A DNA stretch of 64,000 bases from Irpex lacteus (taxonomy: Eukaryota; Basidiomycota; Agaricomycetes; Polyporales; Irpicaceae). The stretch is from contig MQVO02000056.1 in the NCBI GenBank assembly GCA_001986395.2, forward strand, positions 1 through 64,000, written 5' to 3'. This document shows positions 1-12,249 of the stretch, piece after piece; positions within the stretch are counted from its first letter, which is position 1; each line of letters begins with the position of its first letter. Below the pieces are notes generated by a model. It searched no databases. It was not told the origin of the DNA and saw nothing but the letters and a program-made list of their open reading frames with translations. The position numbers and the translations under genes are program-made.

Positions 1-1
1 A

Positions 2-500
2 TAGAGAGGTTGCGCAAATCACACCGTGTGAAATTGTGTTGCGCGCCCATCATGTGTTGGTAAACGTGCATTGCGCGAAAGTGTGTGTTTTATACACGCC
101 CGGCAAGTCCAGTCCTATTCACGTAAGAAAAAATAAACTGTCAATAGTGGGTGCATATGTAGAGGTCCGCTGTGTGTTTTTGGGAGCTTCTGCTAGCGAC
201 TTGGGGACGGACGAGGAATGATACGAGAGGCCACGATCCCGTCACACATCACAGGTAGACGCCGGATCCCACCGTGTGTAAGTTGTCGACGCTGTTCAAC
301 GTTATAAGCCAGGTCTCTGGCAGTTTTGATCTATCACAAGCATAGGTAAGTTTCCTGCTTGAGGCTTATATACATTAATTGGGACGTGCGAAGCTGGGTG
401 ACTCAAGGAAGAGGAGATAGTAGGGAACGCCGTCACGCAACGTCACGCTCACACGCGTGTGAGTCGCGCACGGGCGTTTGTGTTTTGCGCAACCTCTCTA
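2..500. mobile_element. MITE-like element with TA-flanked 15-bp terminal inverted repeats
   Basis: The 15 bases GAGAGGTTGCGCAAA at 4-18 are repeated exactly, in inverted orientation, at 484-498. Both ends are flanked by the dinucleotide TA (2-3 and 499-500), the target-site duplication of Tc1/mariner-type transposons. The interior is about 465 bp, CG-rich near the ends, and shows no transposase-length reading frame, so this is a non-autonomous element. The left end coincides with the window start, so a longer composite structure outside cannot be excluded. Confidence 0.75.
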
Positions 501-1763
501 ATAGCTTCAAGGCAAATCACAATTGATCAAGGTGACTTCGAAGTCGTTACATAAGTTCGGCGGGGATTGTCGATTTCGACTCTCTCGACAACCGCCTCCT
601 AGAAGTTCGGGCACATCAGTTCCCGCCTCGACTATGGACTCATTGGTACCATATTGCGTAGACAGGTTCCTCTCATGTGGACAGTGTTTTGGACGACCAC
701 ACCGGCGTCATCCAAGACACCGTCCTCAAGCAATGACTACCAGTCCACTGTGCGTATTCGGAATGCAGCCACTCCCTAGCACAAGCCTTCTGTGGATTTG
801 TCGAAGAGTCGGGGGAGACTCCGGACCAGCATAGAGTTAAGTGCGCATAAACTGTTATCTTTGTGTTGGTGTTGGTCAGCTTACCGTTTTCTCGTGTGCT
901 GCAGAGTAGATGTGCATTGATCTAATCCATACGTATGTTTTGAACGAAGTCACAGTTTGGTGGCTTACACTCAATTTTTTGGTACAGCTGCCAGGAGTTG
1001 GCACTGTCCACGAGAGCGTGGCTCCTATGTTGCGGGCATTGTAGCACCTTTGCGAGGTCAATGCGCATTGAAATGCGGAGTGCCAACTTGGCCCTAGCAA
1101 ATGAAGAGGATATGGAGTCGCTATTGTTTTCACGCAGGAACCTTGGCTTGGATGCGTTCCCCCATTGCGGAGGCTTCATCAACGGCACCAAAAGGTTAAG
1201 ACCATGCTATTTACGAGACGATATCAAGTGGCGTCCTGGTAGAATCAGTACGTTGATCAGTTTCAAAAAGAAGGACATATATGCTGACCGTGAACAGGAC
1301 TTGCGCGGCTTATCGAGGTACTAACGCGTAAGGTGACTTTCCAAGAAATCTGAACACGACCTAGCAGAGATCACGTATTATATTATCAGCCGGTGTATTG
1401 CAACGTGCTGCATTGTCCGACAGTTCAGCGGCACGCGGCTCTTTATATCCTCGTGCATGGCCACAATGGCCTTTGTATCCTGGCCATTCTGGATTTGTCC
1501 CAGGCACTGGCCACGTTGTCGGAACGGACAAAGGCCCTGTGGCCTCTGGCCGATGGATAAAAATGGCGCCCTAATCTTGCGGGATGCATTCACTGGTCGT
1601 CGTTGGCCGCCGTACCTGATCTTCATAGGCCAACATCAAGAATACCGCAAAGATAGCGCTTATGATCATAGCTCAACGTGACCATCCCTGTTTCCCTCAA
1701 ATACTCATTAGCAAGCTCCTCTTGCACCTCACTTCATTTCTTCCCAGTTTCAATTCAACCGTC
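501..1763. other. Intergenic, no gene seen; TGGCCA cluster upstream of the kinase
   Basis: No open frame here has recognisable protein content or a consistent exon structure. Near the right end, TGGCCA occurs at 1458-1463, 1481-1486 and 1508-1513, with further GGCC-containing words up to about 1640. This is 100-300 nt before the kinase start codon. A similar TGGCCA cluster lies upstream of the second kinase gene (19794-19911), so this may be a shared promoter element; that is inference. Confidence 0.4.
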
Positions 1764-3965
1764 ATGTCAACCGACCTTGTACAAGCAATGTCCAAGACCC
1801 ACCTGGCGGATTTGCCTTCTTCTAGCAATGCCGACTCATCATCTGACCCCCCGCACGATGGCAACTCGTCTCAGCTTTTGACCGTGGACTATGAATTTGA
1901 CCATGACGAGCAGAAGACTCCCTTACCGTCCCCTCGCTCCCGCACTACACCAAAAGCTCACAATACAATCGCATTCCCTACGGGCTCACCCAGACCGACT
2001 TCTGCTATCCTGTTTCCTGCTGAGACCGGTGATGGAGCCGACAACGATGCAAGAAAGTCAGGCGACTCACAATATGCTTTTGTGCCTGCCCTTCGCAGTA
2101 TCCTACCCATACCCACGGACGACGACGCTCATAACGACACAAATGCCACTGCACCTGTCCGCCCTTCCCTTCCCACCTCTCAATCTTATAGTGCTGCCAC
2201 TCTGCCCACCTCGCGGCCGCTGTTTCCTCCCTTCCGTTCCAGCTATGATATCTTCGATGTCAAGGCTTTATCTGCCCGTTATCGCGAATTACGTGCCCAG
2301 AAGGCTGAGGCTCATCCAGTCGAGCAAAAGACCGTCTCCGAGTGTGCAAGCAGTTCTTCTCGCAAGGCCTCAGCCTCCGCCAGCGAGAGCGGGAGCTCCT
2401 ACGAGCCGTCTTCATGGACGTCGGACGGCTCTTCATTCCGAGAGCGAGTCGCGGCCAAGCTTCAAGCTCGTCGGAAGGAACAAGCAGAAAACAAGGAGAA
2501 GAATACTCCGAGCGACGTCGTGACTCTGTACAACGACATGCTGACGGAGACTTACTCGGTATCTGATATGCTCGGACTAGGAGCATTTGGAAGAGTTATG
2601 TACGCGATGAGCGAGGATGGGGAGGAAGTAGCGATCAAGGTCGTTCATAAGGCGATGGTATATCGACGCTCCTCTGGCCGTGACCGTATCATCAATGAAT
2701 TGTATGCTCTTAAACGGGCTACCAACGCAGACTTGTCGTTTGTGTGCCCTATGCTCTCCGCGTGGGCCGATGAGGACAACATCTACATAGTGATGGTGAG
2801 TTTTCACATCTAAAAGCCATGTAACCCCGAGACTCACCCTCTCTCTCAGCCTTGTCTTAGAGAAAACATGCTTCAGCGCATGGAGAGAGAACCATTGACA
2901 GAGAATGACGTGTTGCTGTACTCAGCAGAAATCGTACGTCTCATTTCCAGCCGTTCAAAGTTGTGTTGAATGCTGACAGCTTATCAGGTCCACGCAGTGG
3001 AGAATCTTCACCAGGCCGGAATTGTTCACCGTGACATTAAGCTTGAGAATATCGTCCTCGATGCGCACGGGCATGTTGCAATTACTGACTTTGGCCTCGC
3101 TCGAATCACGGAGACCGATGACCAAGGTGTTGGGGATCTATGTATGTATGATGTGGCGGGGACTGCAGGGTACTGGGCTCCCGAGGTCGTTACGGTCACC
3201 TCGAAACATGGATACAGCTGGCAGGTTGATATATGGGCCATGGGTATGGTCATCTTCGAGATGGCTACGAACCGGACAACCTCTTTCTACTCCGCCAAGA
3301 CGACGGCAGAGATAAAGCGGATGATGATGCTACACAACATCCCCCTTGAGGAAGTCGAGGACGGTCAATTACGACATTTGTTAACCTATGTAAGCTTTCA
3401 TCGCTCATATCACGTGCTGAGCTGGTTTCGTCTAAAAGGTACATAACAGATGCTTGTACGCGATCCCAAACGTCGCAGGCCGTCCGACTGGCTGAAAAGG
3501 CATCCATACTTTAACTCCATTGATTGGAACGCACTTGCAGCCAAAGACTACGAGCGTGAGTGCCACACTCAAATTCACGCGATGCATCGTCTGACGTCCA
3601 ACGCTATAGTTCCTCCTTCCCAGTTTTCTGATGTTGATACTGGCCGTAGCGGCATGCGGTTCTCCACGTTCCGTTCTGGACGGGACCCGAGGTTCCCTCG
3701 CATGGCTCTAACGCCTGACGGTGAAATAGTGCATAACAGCTATGCCTTGAAAGCCTTTGAGCTGGATGATGAAGAGCCTGATGCTTACAGTTTCTCGATG
3801 AAAAGAGGGTATCGCAAAGAGCTCATGCGTGAGTTTACCAAGCGCGAAGGTGTCTATTTCCACAGTCGATATGCACCTGCCGACGCTCAGGAGGCTGATC
3901 TCGATATCGAGGCACATGTCCCTCCAGGCTCTCCTGGCTCTGATGGTATCATCGATGACGAGTAG
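1764..3965 (+). CDS. Serine/threonine protein kinase (AGC-like), paralogue 1
   Basis: Exons 1764-2795, 2850-2933, 2988-3389 and 3450-3965 join in phase to give 677 residues. The first 260 residues are Ser/Pro-rich and low complexity. The kinase domain follows: glycine loop GLGAFGRV near residue 271, VAIK lysine near 290, HRDIKLEN near 386, DFG, an APE motif in GYWAPE, and a C-terminal segment with FNSIDW resembling AGC-kinase tails. All catalytic motifs are intact. The start ATG at 1764 is chosen because the open frame upstream looks like leader. Intron positions after the hinge (IYIVM), before the helix leading to HRD, and before the MLVRDP helix match those of the other three kinases of this type in the window, so they are one paralogue family. 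Substrate is unknown. Confidence 0.9.
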
Positions 3966-4226
3966 TAGTATGAACCACGACATTCCCGTTCATGTAACTC
4001 CTTCGACACACAATACTTTGCACTTATTCTTCTCTTCATTTGCATTCCATATCCCGTTGTTTCAATGAATTCATGTCAGATCTATTCTTGGACCTCGATT
4101 GTTACTCTGCGGTGGAAGATCTATAGGTATAGCGGTATTATTGGCTACACATTGTTACCACTTAAACTAGAAACGCTCTAATCGAGGACCTCTAACGCGG
4201 CCAGTGCCGGCCGTGGAATGAGATTT

Positions 4227-6284
4227 CTAGTTTGTTTCCGCGGTGCTAAACCCGAGATCGACCCATGAACGCATTCTATCGCCATATTTGATTGTAACTA
4301 GAATAAAACTGCATAGTACGGTCAATGATACTGATCGCATGCGTACTAGTATGTAGGAAGGAGAGCGCATACCTGAATCCCACCCACGACAGGATTGCGA
4401 TCGTACCATAAGCAAGAAGAGGCCCGAATGTGTTGATCATTGGAAGGATCAACACGACAGAGCTTGAAATTAGGATGCTACGGAATGACCTTTGAAGTGT
4501 ACTTTAAGTAAGTGTGAGAGACTTGTGAGCGATGATCTCACATTGTGGCGGCAATAACTTCTGCACTGCGATCATGTAGGATGTCAACGTTGTAGGCAGC
4601 GAGAGGGCTCATGACAAAATCGACCTATGTGATGTCAAAGGTTTTCATAATGCAATCCCACGAAGTCACTCACTCCGACGCCATTGATAAAGAAGAATAT
4701 GCAGACCAAAACAAGACCAGCAGTATTGTGCATGAACTGGAGGATTATGCCTACGATCAAAGTGGAGCACGGGGCAAGCAACCCTGCACCTAGCAAAGCC
4801 GCTTGTAGACGATCCTCTGGCACCCACACGCCGCCACGTGTCTTACGCGCTGCGATAATAATACGGTCGGAAAGCATTCCGGAAAGAGGTGCGCCAACTG
4901 CAGTTTCTATGATGAGTTTGGTACTTTAGAGACATGAAGAAACGTACTGCAGTTGCCAAGTCCGAGAGGAAAGCACAAAGCTCCTATTATCGCTGAGTTT
5001 GAGATATTGAACGTTTTCCCCTACCGAATTGACCTTCCTCAGTTTGCGTAACGTAAAGATCTAGAGGCTTGAGTCTTACAATAGTGTATGTTACTGGAAC
5101 TATCAGAGCTGAAGAGACTGTCATCAGGAGGATCCAGTTTAAACAGGGTGCTGCGATGCGTACCGTAGTTACCAATCATGGCAAACGCGCCTTCCAAAGC
5201 CTAATGAATGGATACCTTGCCTTAGTCATAGCTAGACAGACTTCTACAGTGATACTTACAGGAAGCCCGATGTTCGGGCTGCGTAATAGTCCTAAACTTT
5301 TGAAAGGATTCAGGAGTACAAACCGATCTTTCTCTCCTTTAGCTCTCGCCTTCTCAATTCCGCGCGCACCCGGCTGGCTCGTTTCGGGTTGCAAGAATAC
5401 TGTGAGCATCAAACACCCTAGAGCGAACAGCAGCAAGCCATATTGCAGCACACGCCAGGACCAGTAGTGAGCGGTGATACCTCCGACGAAGGGTGCAAGG
5501 GCCGGGCCTAATAAATTTGACTGAGCATCATACTAGGTGTTAGTTTATACGTATTCGGCGGGGTGAATTGTCTTACAGCAAAGAATATTCCAGATGCGGT
5601 TCCTCGCTCTTCGACTTTGAAGATATCTCCAATCACGCCCATACCCACAGACATTCCACTGGAGCAACCGAATGCCTGAATTACGCGCCATATCAAGAGT
5701 GCAGGGACGCCTCGCGCAGAGGCAACGCCGAACGAGCCTAGGCACTGGATCGATAGTGAGAGCAAGTATATCGGTCTTCGCCCATCTGGTAGCCAGTATC
5801 AGCATATGGTTTACCGAGAGGTATGCATGAGCGACTTACAGTAGCTTGAGTAAGAAGACCACAGGAGACTACCAAAAGCATTCGATAAAACAGAGAGGCT
5901 GACTGCTACGCTGTTGATGGAAATCAAGATCAGCGACAGTGAATAATACCACTATGACAAAGCCTTACTTCACTACTGCGGCAGTAGTATTCAGATCTCT
6001 GACTATCTGCGGTATAGCAGGAATAAACGAGCCCGAAATAAACACTAAATGCAGAGAGGGCATTAGTCGATATCTCTTCGCTCGCAGGAAGTGTCTATTC
6101 TGCACTCACAAGGTGTTACAGCTGCAAGACAAATAAGGGTGAGAATCGTCCTCTTTTGCGCCTTGGTAAACCTATTATAAAGAGCGTCATGCTTCTTTTG
6201 CAAGTCACCATCCCCAAGCAGAGGAGTCTGCTCATTCACAAGGCTCGCCTCCTCCGAGTCGAGGAGGGGGTTTTGGGTGGTCAT
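4227..6284 (-). CDS. Major facilitator superfamily transporter (DHA1-like), tandem copy 1
   Basis: Twelve exons on the minus strand: 6110-6284, 5969-6044, 5840-5910, 5577-5785, 5260-5520, 5164-5200, 5080-5108, 4948-5020, 4674-4897, 4542-4624, 4373-4489 and 4227-4275. Every junction keeps phase and the product is 467 residues, a normal length for a 12-helix MFS carrier. Family marks are GRRPIYLL after helix 2, the long GRP-type segment RVIQAFGCSSGMSVGMG, GPALAPFVGG (antiporter-type motif C) and the loop ETSQPGARGIEKA. The N-terminal cytosolic tail is acidic with a dileucine-like EQTPLL. It is probably a proton-coupled plasma-membrane or vacuolar efflux carrier; the substrate cannot be read from sequence. 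A tail frame containing IKYGD looks conserved between copies, but only the acceptor at GATAG/AATG keeps phase, so that frame is intronic. Confidence 0.88.
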
Positions 6285-6712
6285 GACGGTCGAGAACCAA
6301 GGTACTTATGAGGAGCTGGCGTGAAGAACGCTCACCGAAGGTATATTTGTCGGAAAAGAAGCCCTCAATCACGTCCCAGTGTTCCGATAGGCTGCGTGCT
6401 GGCACGCAAATGCCAATAAACGTGGGTGCGTCCTCGGGGATTGGAGGACTGAGGCAAGTGATTGCAACTGAAAGGGCGTCAGTGTGAGCGTCCCGGCATT
6501 GTGCCTCGGTGTTCTCTCGGCGAGTGAATGGGGTCATGTCGAGATTGTACGGTTTGGCAGTCGAACAGTGAGAAAACCACATTTCAATTTTGTCCTCTAT
6601 CAAGTGTACGATACACCTGAGAGAGTCATCAGACGCAGAGTAGTAGTAGCTGGCGTTATTGAACACTCACCACTTGACTACTACCAGCCTCAGTACGTGA
6701 AGCCGTCGAATT
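6285..6712. other. Spacer between the tandem MFS genes
   Basis: This holds the promoter of transporter copy 1 and the terminator of copy 2. A 144-codon open frame overlaps it on the minus strand, but it has no family features and no counterpart upstream of copy 2, so it is not called as a gene. Confidence 0.4.
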
Positions 6713-8745
6713 CTAGTTGTTTTCAGCCGTACTAAACCCAAGATCAACCCATGCCCGCATTCTGTCTCCATACTTGATTGTCGACAGCGTGAAGCTGTCG
6801 GAACCCGATTTCAGATTCCATAGGAGAAGGTATTGACGTTGAGACGTACGTGAACCCGATCCAGCATAATATCGCGACAGCGGAGTTCGTGGCAAGCACG
6901 CCAAACTTGTTGATCGCGGGGAGGATTAATATAACGGATCCTGAGAGGAGCATGCTACGGAACGCCCTGGTATTCATGATTGATCAGCATGTACTCTTTG
7001 TCTGAGTAATTTTAACTTACATTGAAGCTGCGATGACTTCAGCACTTCTATCGTGCAAGATGTCGACATTGTACGCCGAGAGTGGGCTCAGGACAAAATC
7101 AACCTAAATTCACGGATGTCAACAGGTGATTTTGCAAATGGGGCTGAGTATACTTACTCCGAGACCGTTGAAGAAGAAACAGAAGCCGATCAACACAAGC
7201 CCCACAGTCCCATCTACGAAATGCAGGATGATGCCCTCGAAGAGGACAGAGAGTGGAACGAAGAGGGCTGCGCCAATAAGGCTTGCTCGAAGGCGATCTT
7301 CGGGCACCCATCCGCCCCCGCGCTTCTTGCGTGCAGCGATGAGGATGCGATCTGAGAGCATTCCAGAGAGAGGAGCACCAACTGAGTTTCGAAGTGGTCA
7401 TCAGGACGTGAACGTATAGTGCACGATAGAGGGGCTTACTGCAGTTACCGAGTCCGAGAGGGATGCACAGAGCTCCGACTATTGCTTCGTTGGTAATGTC
7501 GTATTTTTGACCCTATATCATTGATTGTAAGATTCAACGTAACTATTAGCTGGGTTTCACGTACAATAGTGTAAGCAATAGGGACAATAAGGGCTACGAA
7601 GTGTTAGCCCCGGTGTTTCGTTATTAAACTAGAAATTACGTACTGTAATCCGAGATAAGAACGAACGCGCCTTCCAAGGCCTTACAGTCGCTGGTTAATC
7701 TTGCGTTCATGAATGAATACGCGATGAACTCACAGGCAAAGCGATGTTTGGACTCCTCAGTAGCCACAAGCTCCTCAAGGGGTTCAAGAAGACGAGACGG
7801 TCGCTTTCACCTTTCGCTCTCGCTTTATCAATCCCACGAGCACCTGGCTGACTGGTTTCTGGTTGCAGGAACACAGTTAGAATGAGGCAAGTAAATGCGA
7901 ACAGGGCTAGGCCGAGCTGCATGATGCGCCATGAGTAATAGTGGGCTGTAATCCCTCCTACCAAAGGAGCGAGAGCCGGTCCAAGCAAAACGGCCTGACA
8001 ATTTCGTCAGTGGCGGGACGAGAGGCCGATTCGCGAGCCCGACGTACAGCGAAGAAGACACCAGACGCTGTCCCTCGTTCTTCGATTTTGTAGATATCAC
8101 CTATTACACCCATACCTACGGAGAGGCCACTTGATGATCCAAATGCTTGAACAATACGCCATGCCAGAAGTGTCGGAACGTTCCAAGCAGATGCGACGCC
8201 TACAGAGCCGATGCACTGCACGGCGAGTGTCAGCAGATAAATTGGCTTCCGACCATCTGTGCAACACGAGTGAGACATATGATATAGAAAGTGAGTTATA
8301 TAGCGCACAGTAGCTTGAATACGAGGCCCACAGCAGGCTTCCGAGGGCGTTCGTAATAATCGACAGGCTCACGGCGATGCTGAGACGGAGAATTCGAAAC
8401 CATCATCAGTGAGCCACTCCAAACAGTCACATGAACAACATGCACTTACTTTACCACAGCACCTGTTGTCTTCAAGTCTTTCGCTATTTGTGGGATAGAT
8501 GGTATGAAGGATCCCGAAATGAATACTGCCAGCGACCTCATATTAGGGTTGATAGATTCGGTACGGCGGGAGGATTACTTACGAGGCGAAAGACCTGCGA
8601 GGGCAATGAGCGCGAGTATCGTTCGCTTTTGTGCCTTCGTAAATCGACTGTAGACAGCGTCATGCTTCTGCTGGACTTCGCTATCTGCTAGAAGAGGTGT
8701 TTGTTCGTCTAACGAGTCTTCAGCAATTTGGGTAGAGGTGGTCAT
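6713..8745 (-). CDS. Major facilitator superfamily transporter (DHA1-like), tandem copy 2
   Basis: Twelve exons: 8583-8745, 8450-8525, 8309-8379, 8048-8256, 7734-7994, 7644-7680, 7565-7593, 7440-7512, 7158-7381, 7021-7103, 6850-6966 and 6713-6761, giving 463 residues. Exon lengths 2 to 12 (76, 71, 209, 261, 37, 29, 73, 224, 83, 117, 49) are identical to those of the neighbouring copy and only the first exon differs, by four codons. This shows a tandem duplication with strong constraint on protein length. Shared motifs include GRKPIYLL, GPALAPLVGG and ETSQPGARGIDKA. Introns are far more diverged than exons. Likely role is efflux of a small organic compound; the substrate is unknown. It is transcribed divergently from the C2-domain gene. 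Confidence 0.88.
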
Positions 8746-9188
8746 GACGTTCACGAAAAATGAGGAAACCTATCGAGAGACGAGGGCGACCGACGAGATG
8801 GTGGTCGGTGAGCAAGTCACACTCAGTACCCTGGTCATTCTGATAAGAAAGATGTGCGTGAGTTCGGATTTTGGCAAGTCAATTCCACAGGAGTCATCGC
8901 CGTTACATATCTGCTATCGCAGCCTCGGACTTTCGCCAGAGCGCGCAATCGACCGGCGTCCCGACAGCTCCCATACCTGGCAAGTGTCGGCAAAACGATC
9001 TGCGGGTGATCCCGATCACTTCATATCCACAGCGAGCGTCTCGCCGGTGTGCAGTGCCTTCCGCCGCTGCGGGCATCATCGCTTTGAGTTCTTTAGGTTC
9101 CAGCTGTGTGCGATCGAGGCGACGGTGAGTAGATATACCTTTGGCAGTGCTAGATGAACGTCTAATCACTCTGTTCATTTCTCTCATC
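8746..9188. promoter_or_regulatory. Divergent intergenic promoter region (MFS copy 2 / C2 protein)
   Basis: The start codons of the two flanking genes point away from each other across 443 bp, so both promoters must lie here or in 5' introns. No clear TATA box was seen. Open frames across the region (up to 139 codons) have no recognisable content. Confidence 0.45.
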
Positions 9189-10710
9189 ATGCCCGGCCGT
9201 CGAAATCTCGTTCATTCGCAGATGTCACACCTCGTAAATGCAGTCCGTCGATCAATGGACAACGCCAAGGCCGAAGTCCAAGACCGTGCGCATGATTGGG
9301 CCCAAAAACACGAGCTGGAGACAAAGTATGTGGATGTTGCGGTGCATTTTATCGGTGCGAGTGGGATACCTAAGATGGACGTCGTGGGCACGGCCGATCC
9401 GTACTTTGTTGCCAAGCTTGACAACAACATCTCCTTCGTGTGAGTGGGCCGCCCGTCCTTTCCGCCACGAGTTCGTCTTCGTTTTGGTAGTGCTTCCATG
9501 CAAATGACGTTTGGTATATTCTTAGATCAACTGTCCAGGTCAATACGCTCAAACCTGTTTGGAATGAGTACTGGAACGTCAAGAATGTCCCTGCTATCGC
9601 GAATCTACATATACAGGTGTTAGATAAGGACGATGGCACTATCACGGATGATTACATTGGTAGTATCGATACTACGCTCGAGCCTGGAGCCAAGGAGTTG
9701 ACCATCGAGGGACCAACTCTCCGACGGAATCGAGGGACGTTCTGGTTGAAGGTACGTGACGTTCGCCGTCCACTGAGCTCATTCTCTGATTACAGCGTTG
9801 ATAGATAGAGACAACCCCTGCAACGGACAAGAAACCCGAGAAACGACCATACATATTTGACGGGCCTATCCGCTTCTCTCGTCACTTCTCGCCTACAGTC
9901 GGACGTCTGACAAACCTAGACGATGCTCGTCTTTACTCTACCTGGAAGATGTTCCTGCGCGGCGTCCGCCTCTTCTTTGACGACGACTCTGTGCAGCACT
10001 GGAACACGAATTATAAGGCTGCACAAACCATCTTCCAGGGTCCAACCTCTATCGCCGTACGATCCACAATCCAAGCTGGACATCGCATGTTGTATGCTCG
10101 CAGTACGAGGAACGGCTTTGGCGTCATCAAAGAGCCCACAGATATCTTGAACATCCTACACGGAGGCAAAGCCACTGGTCAGCTCGCACACAGAGTCAAA
10201 CCGGCCGTATACACTTATATCATCGCCGTCGACGACGATTCGTTCCGCTTCTCGGAGACTGGTGCTGCATTCTTTGTTGACTTTGCCTCAAAGCATGCTC
10301 TTCACTCGAATTGCGCTCAGGCTGTTCGATACTCGGGCGAGTTCCATCCTCGCCCTGAAGGCGGTTGGGAAAACTTCAACGACCAGATCCCTGACGAGCA
10401 GGTCAAGTGGGAGCTCGTCATCGACAACAACTCAGGAACTTACTCCCCTGACCCGATGTTATTGCCGCATTTAAAGGAACTGCTGGAGTATAACTTCCCT
10501 GGGTTCATCATCCATGCATGGGACTTCAACGATCCACGCCTTTCCCAGAGCCGGGAAGCATGTAGGGCGTACGCTTTGCAGAAGCGTGGTATCACACAGG
10601 ACGAACTTCAGCCGCACCCACACGGAGAACCCACTTCCTTGGAGCATCTCTCTAGCACCGGGTCGGTACCTCTTGAAGCTGGAGGTCACGCAGATATCTA
10701 TACAACTTGA
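9189..10710 (+). CDS. C2-domain protein of fungal type
   Basis: Exons 9189-9439, 9526-9751 and 9805-10710 give 460 residues. Residues about 47-155 form a C2 domain: VDVAVHFIGASGI, then KMDVVGTADPYF with calcium-loop aspartates, NTLKPVWNEYW, and LDKDDGTITDDYIG carrying further acidic ligands. C2 domains dock on phospholipid membranes, often in a calcium-dependent way. The C-terminal 290 residues (from KRPYIFDG) are a separate well-conserved-looking region without a domain I can name; it is rich in aromatic residues and has no membrane segment. The N-terminus is basic with an amphipathic stretch. Cytosolic or membrane-peripheral location is inferred. Confidence 0.85.
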
Positions 10711-10860
10711 TTTCTCCTCCAACTTTTGATCTTCTCCGAGTTGTGTCTAGTATACCTTTTCATTATTTCTATCTACTACTTATATGATCTTCTATGTAGC
10801 CTTGACTTGTATTGTTGTGGCCCGGTAGTGTACTCATCTTGTCCACCATTACGTGTAACT

Positions 10861-12249
10861 ATGTACGCTTCTATTGCTCGCAAGCTTTTCAACAATGAAT
10901 ATTTCAGAGAGTTGAAGATGCTGGGGAGGCAGGCGCTGACAAACACTACCAAACCAAGGGGCGCGATCACGAGACCAATGGGGAAAAAGGCGCGACGTGT
11001 TGAGGTCCGAGGCTGGACCCGTCCGACGAGTCGACCGACGGCGGCGACGTTCCAAACATCCCCGACTCGCCTCGCTGTCATCGCGCCGGACGCTGAGCAC
11101 ATCATGTTCCCGCTGTCTGTAACTACCAACATTCTTCGACACCCTAAGCTCCCTCTTGGCCCGGGCACATCCACGAAGGCGGCACCGACGGTGCAGGTTT
11201 CCTTGTCCAACGTCAACGCCCAGCGAGAAACGACATGTGCGCCGTCGTCAGGATTGAAGTCGCCAACATCCGTTGAGTCCAGCTGCATCCCATTTCCGTC
11301 CCAGCCTATCCAATGTTCGCGCATCAGTGCATCCCACGTAGACCTCAGCGAACCGTGCACTGGTGAAGGCTTTGACAACTGGCTTGTCGTCCAATCGCCT
11401 CCGTCTATCCTGGATGACTACGACATATGGCGGTCGGGCCTCGGAGCCTCCCAGCATGTATCCTCATCCTTCGTACACCGGAATGTATGTGGCTACCCTC
11501 CCGAAGATCCGTTCAGTATGGCCACAGACGCCACCGCCGTTGATGGTCACGCTCCAGCGCAGCCCGCTCCTCGAAAGCGGAAGATGGCGGTACGGAGAGT
11601 CAAGGTGCCTTCCTTGTCTTCACCCTCGTCCTCCAAAGGCTCGAAGCGAACAAAGCGAACCAGAAGCTCGAAGAAGAACATCGCGGACGTACAGTTCACT
11701 GCTACGCTGCACCGAAGCATCCTGGTTCACCTCCGCGACTCACAACTCGCGGCTTCGAACGCGCTTTCACGCGTTTTGGACGGCTACGATAGCGATGACG
11801 ACTATGACTCTTGCTCGAAGTCCATGTTGCGCATACAAGACCAAATTCTGGTAGAACGACTGTGGAAGGCCCTCGTGGATCAGGGATTCTCGCCTTCACC
11901 TTTCTCTCCCAAGATGGACGACACGGACGCTTACAGCCTGCGGCGCGAACGCATAGACCATATCTTCCAAACAGAACCCATTTCGCTGGCTCTCACCGAA
12001 ATTCACGCGATGGACGTGGACACTCCAGCGACAGCACTGGCGAAGGGTTCAGCATCTCCGCCTGTTGCGCGAACTTCGAACTCGCAGGCCGCAGACGTTC
12101 TTACGCTCTCTCAACTGGTGGCGACACTCATCCTCCGACATCGGGATCGCTCCTCGACGCGTTACCGGTCACAAAGCAGCGCTCGCAATGGCCGTTCGTC
12201 TCCTCTCTCGCATGTGGTGCGGTTCCATGCGCATCGTGGACGCAAATGA
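10861..12249 (+). CDS. Hypothetical protein with basic, nuclear-type segment
   Basis: A single open exon of 462 residues. The frame stays open 135 nt further upstream, but ATG 10861 is preferred because the upstream part is hydrophobic leader-like sequence. Visible features are a basic run around residue 237-275 (RKRKMAVRRVK and a later KGSKRTKRTRSSKK), which would serve as nuclear localisation signals, an acidic patch DGYDSDDDYD, and a C-terminal QLVATLILRHRDRSSTR segment. I do not recognise a domain. The next gene is convergent. It may be spliced near the 3' end, because the last 20 residues look less protein-like. Confidence 0.6.
   Translation: MYASIARKLFNNEYFRELKMLGRQALTNTTKPRGAITRPMGKKARRVEVRGWTRPTSRPTAATFQTSPTRLAVIAPDAEHIMFPLSVTTNILRHPKLPLGPGTSTKAAPTVQVSLSNVNAQRETTCAPSSGLKSPTSVESSCIPFPSQPIQCSRISASHVDLSEPCTGEGFDNWLVVQSPPSILDDYDIWRSGLGASQHVSSSFVHRNVCGYPPEDPFSMATDATAVDGHAPAQPAPRKRKMAVRRVKVPSLSSPSSSKGSKRTKRTRSSKKNIADVQFTATLHRSILVHLRDSQLAASNALSRVLDGYDSDDDYDSCSKSMLRIQDQILVERLWKALVDQGFSPSPFSPKMDDTDAYSLRRERIDHIFQTEPISLALTEIHAMDVDTPATALAKGSASPPVARTSNSQAADVLTLSQLVATLILRHRDRSSTRYRSQSSARNGRSSPLSHVVRFHAHRGRK

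Noticed and set aside
4227..4415. Alternative last exon of MFS copy 1 reading through IKYGDRMRSW
   Set aside because: It looked conserved in both copies, but no GT donor puts it in phase; the acceptor at GATAG/AATG (4275) restores the same conserved tail in phase.
6232..6666. 144-codon open frame upstream of MFS copy 1
   Set aside because: It overlaps the start of the transporter in another frame and has no counterpart at the duplicated locus.
10776..11378. 200-codon open frame on the minus strand
   Set aside because: It is antisense to the orphan gene at 10861-12249, which has the better codon pattern and a proper start; the minus frame has no features.
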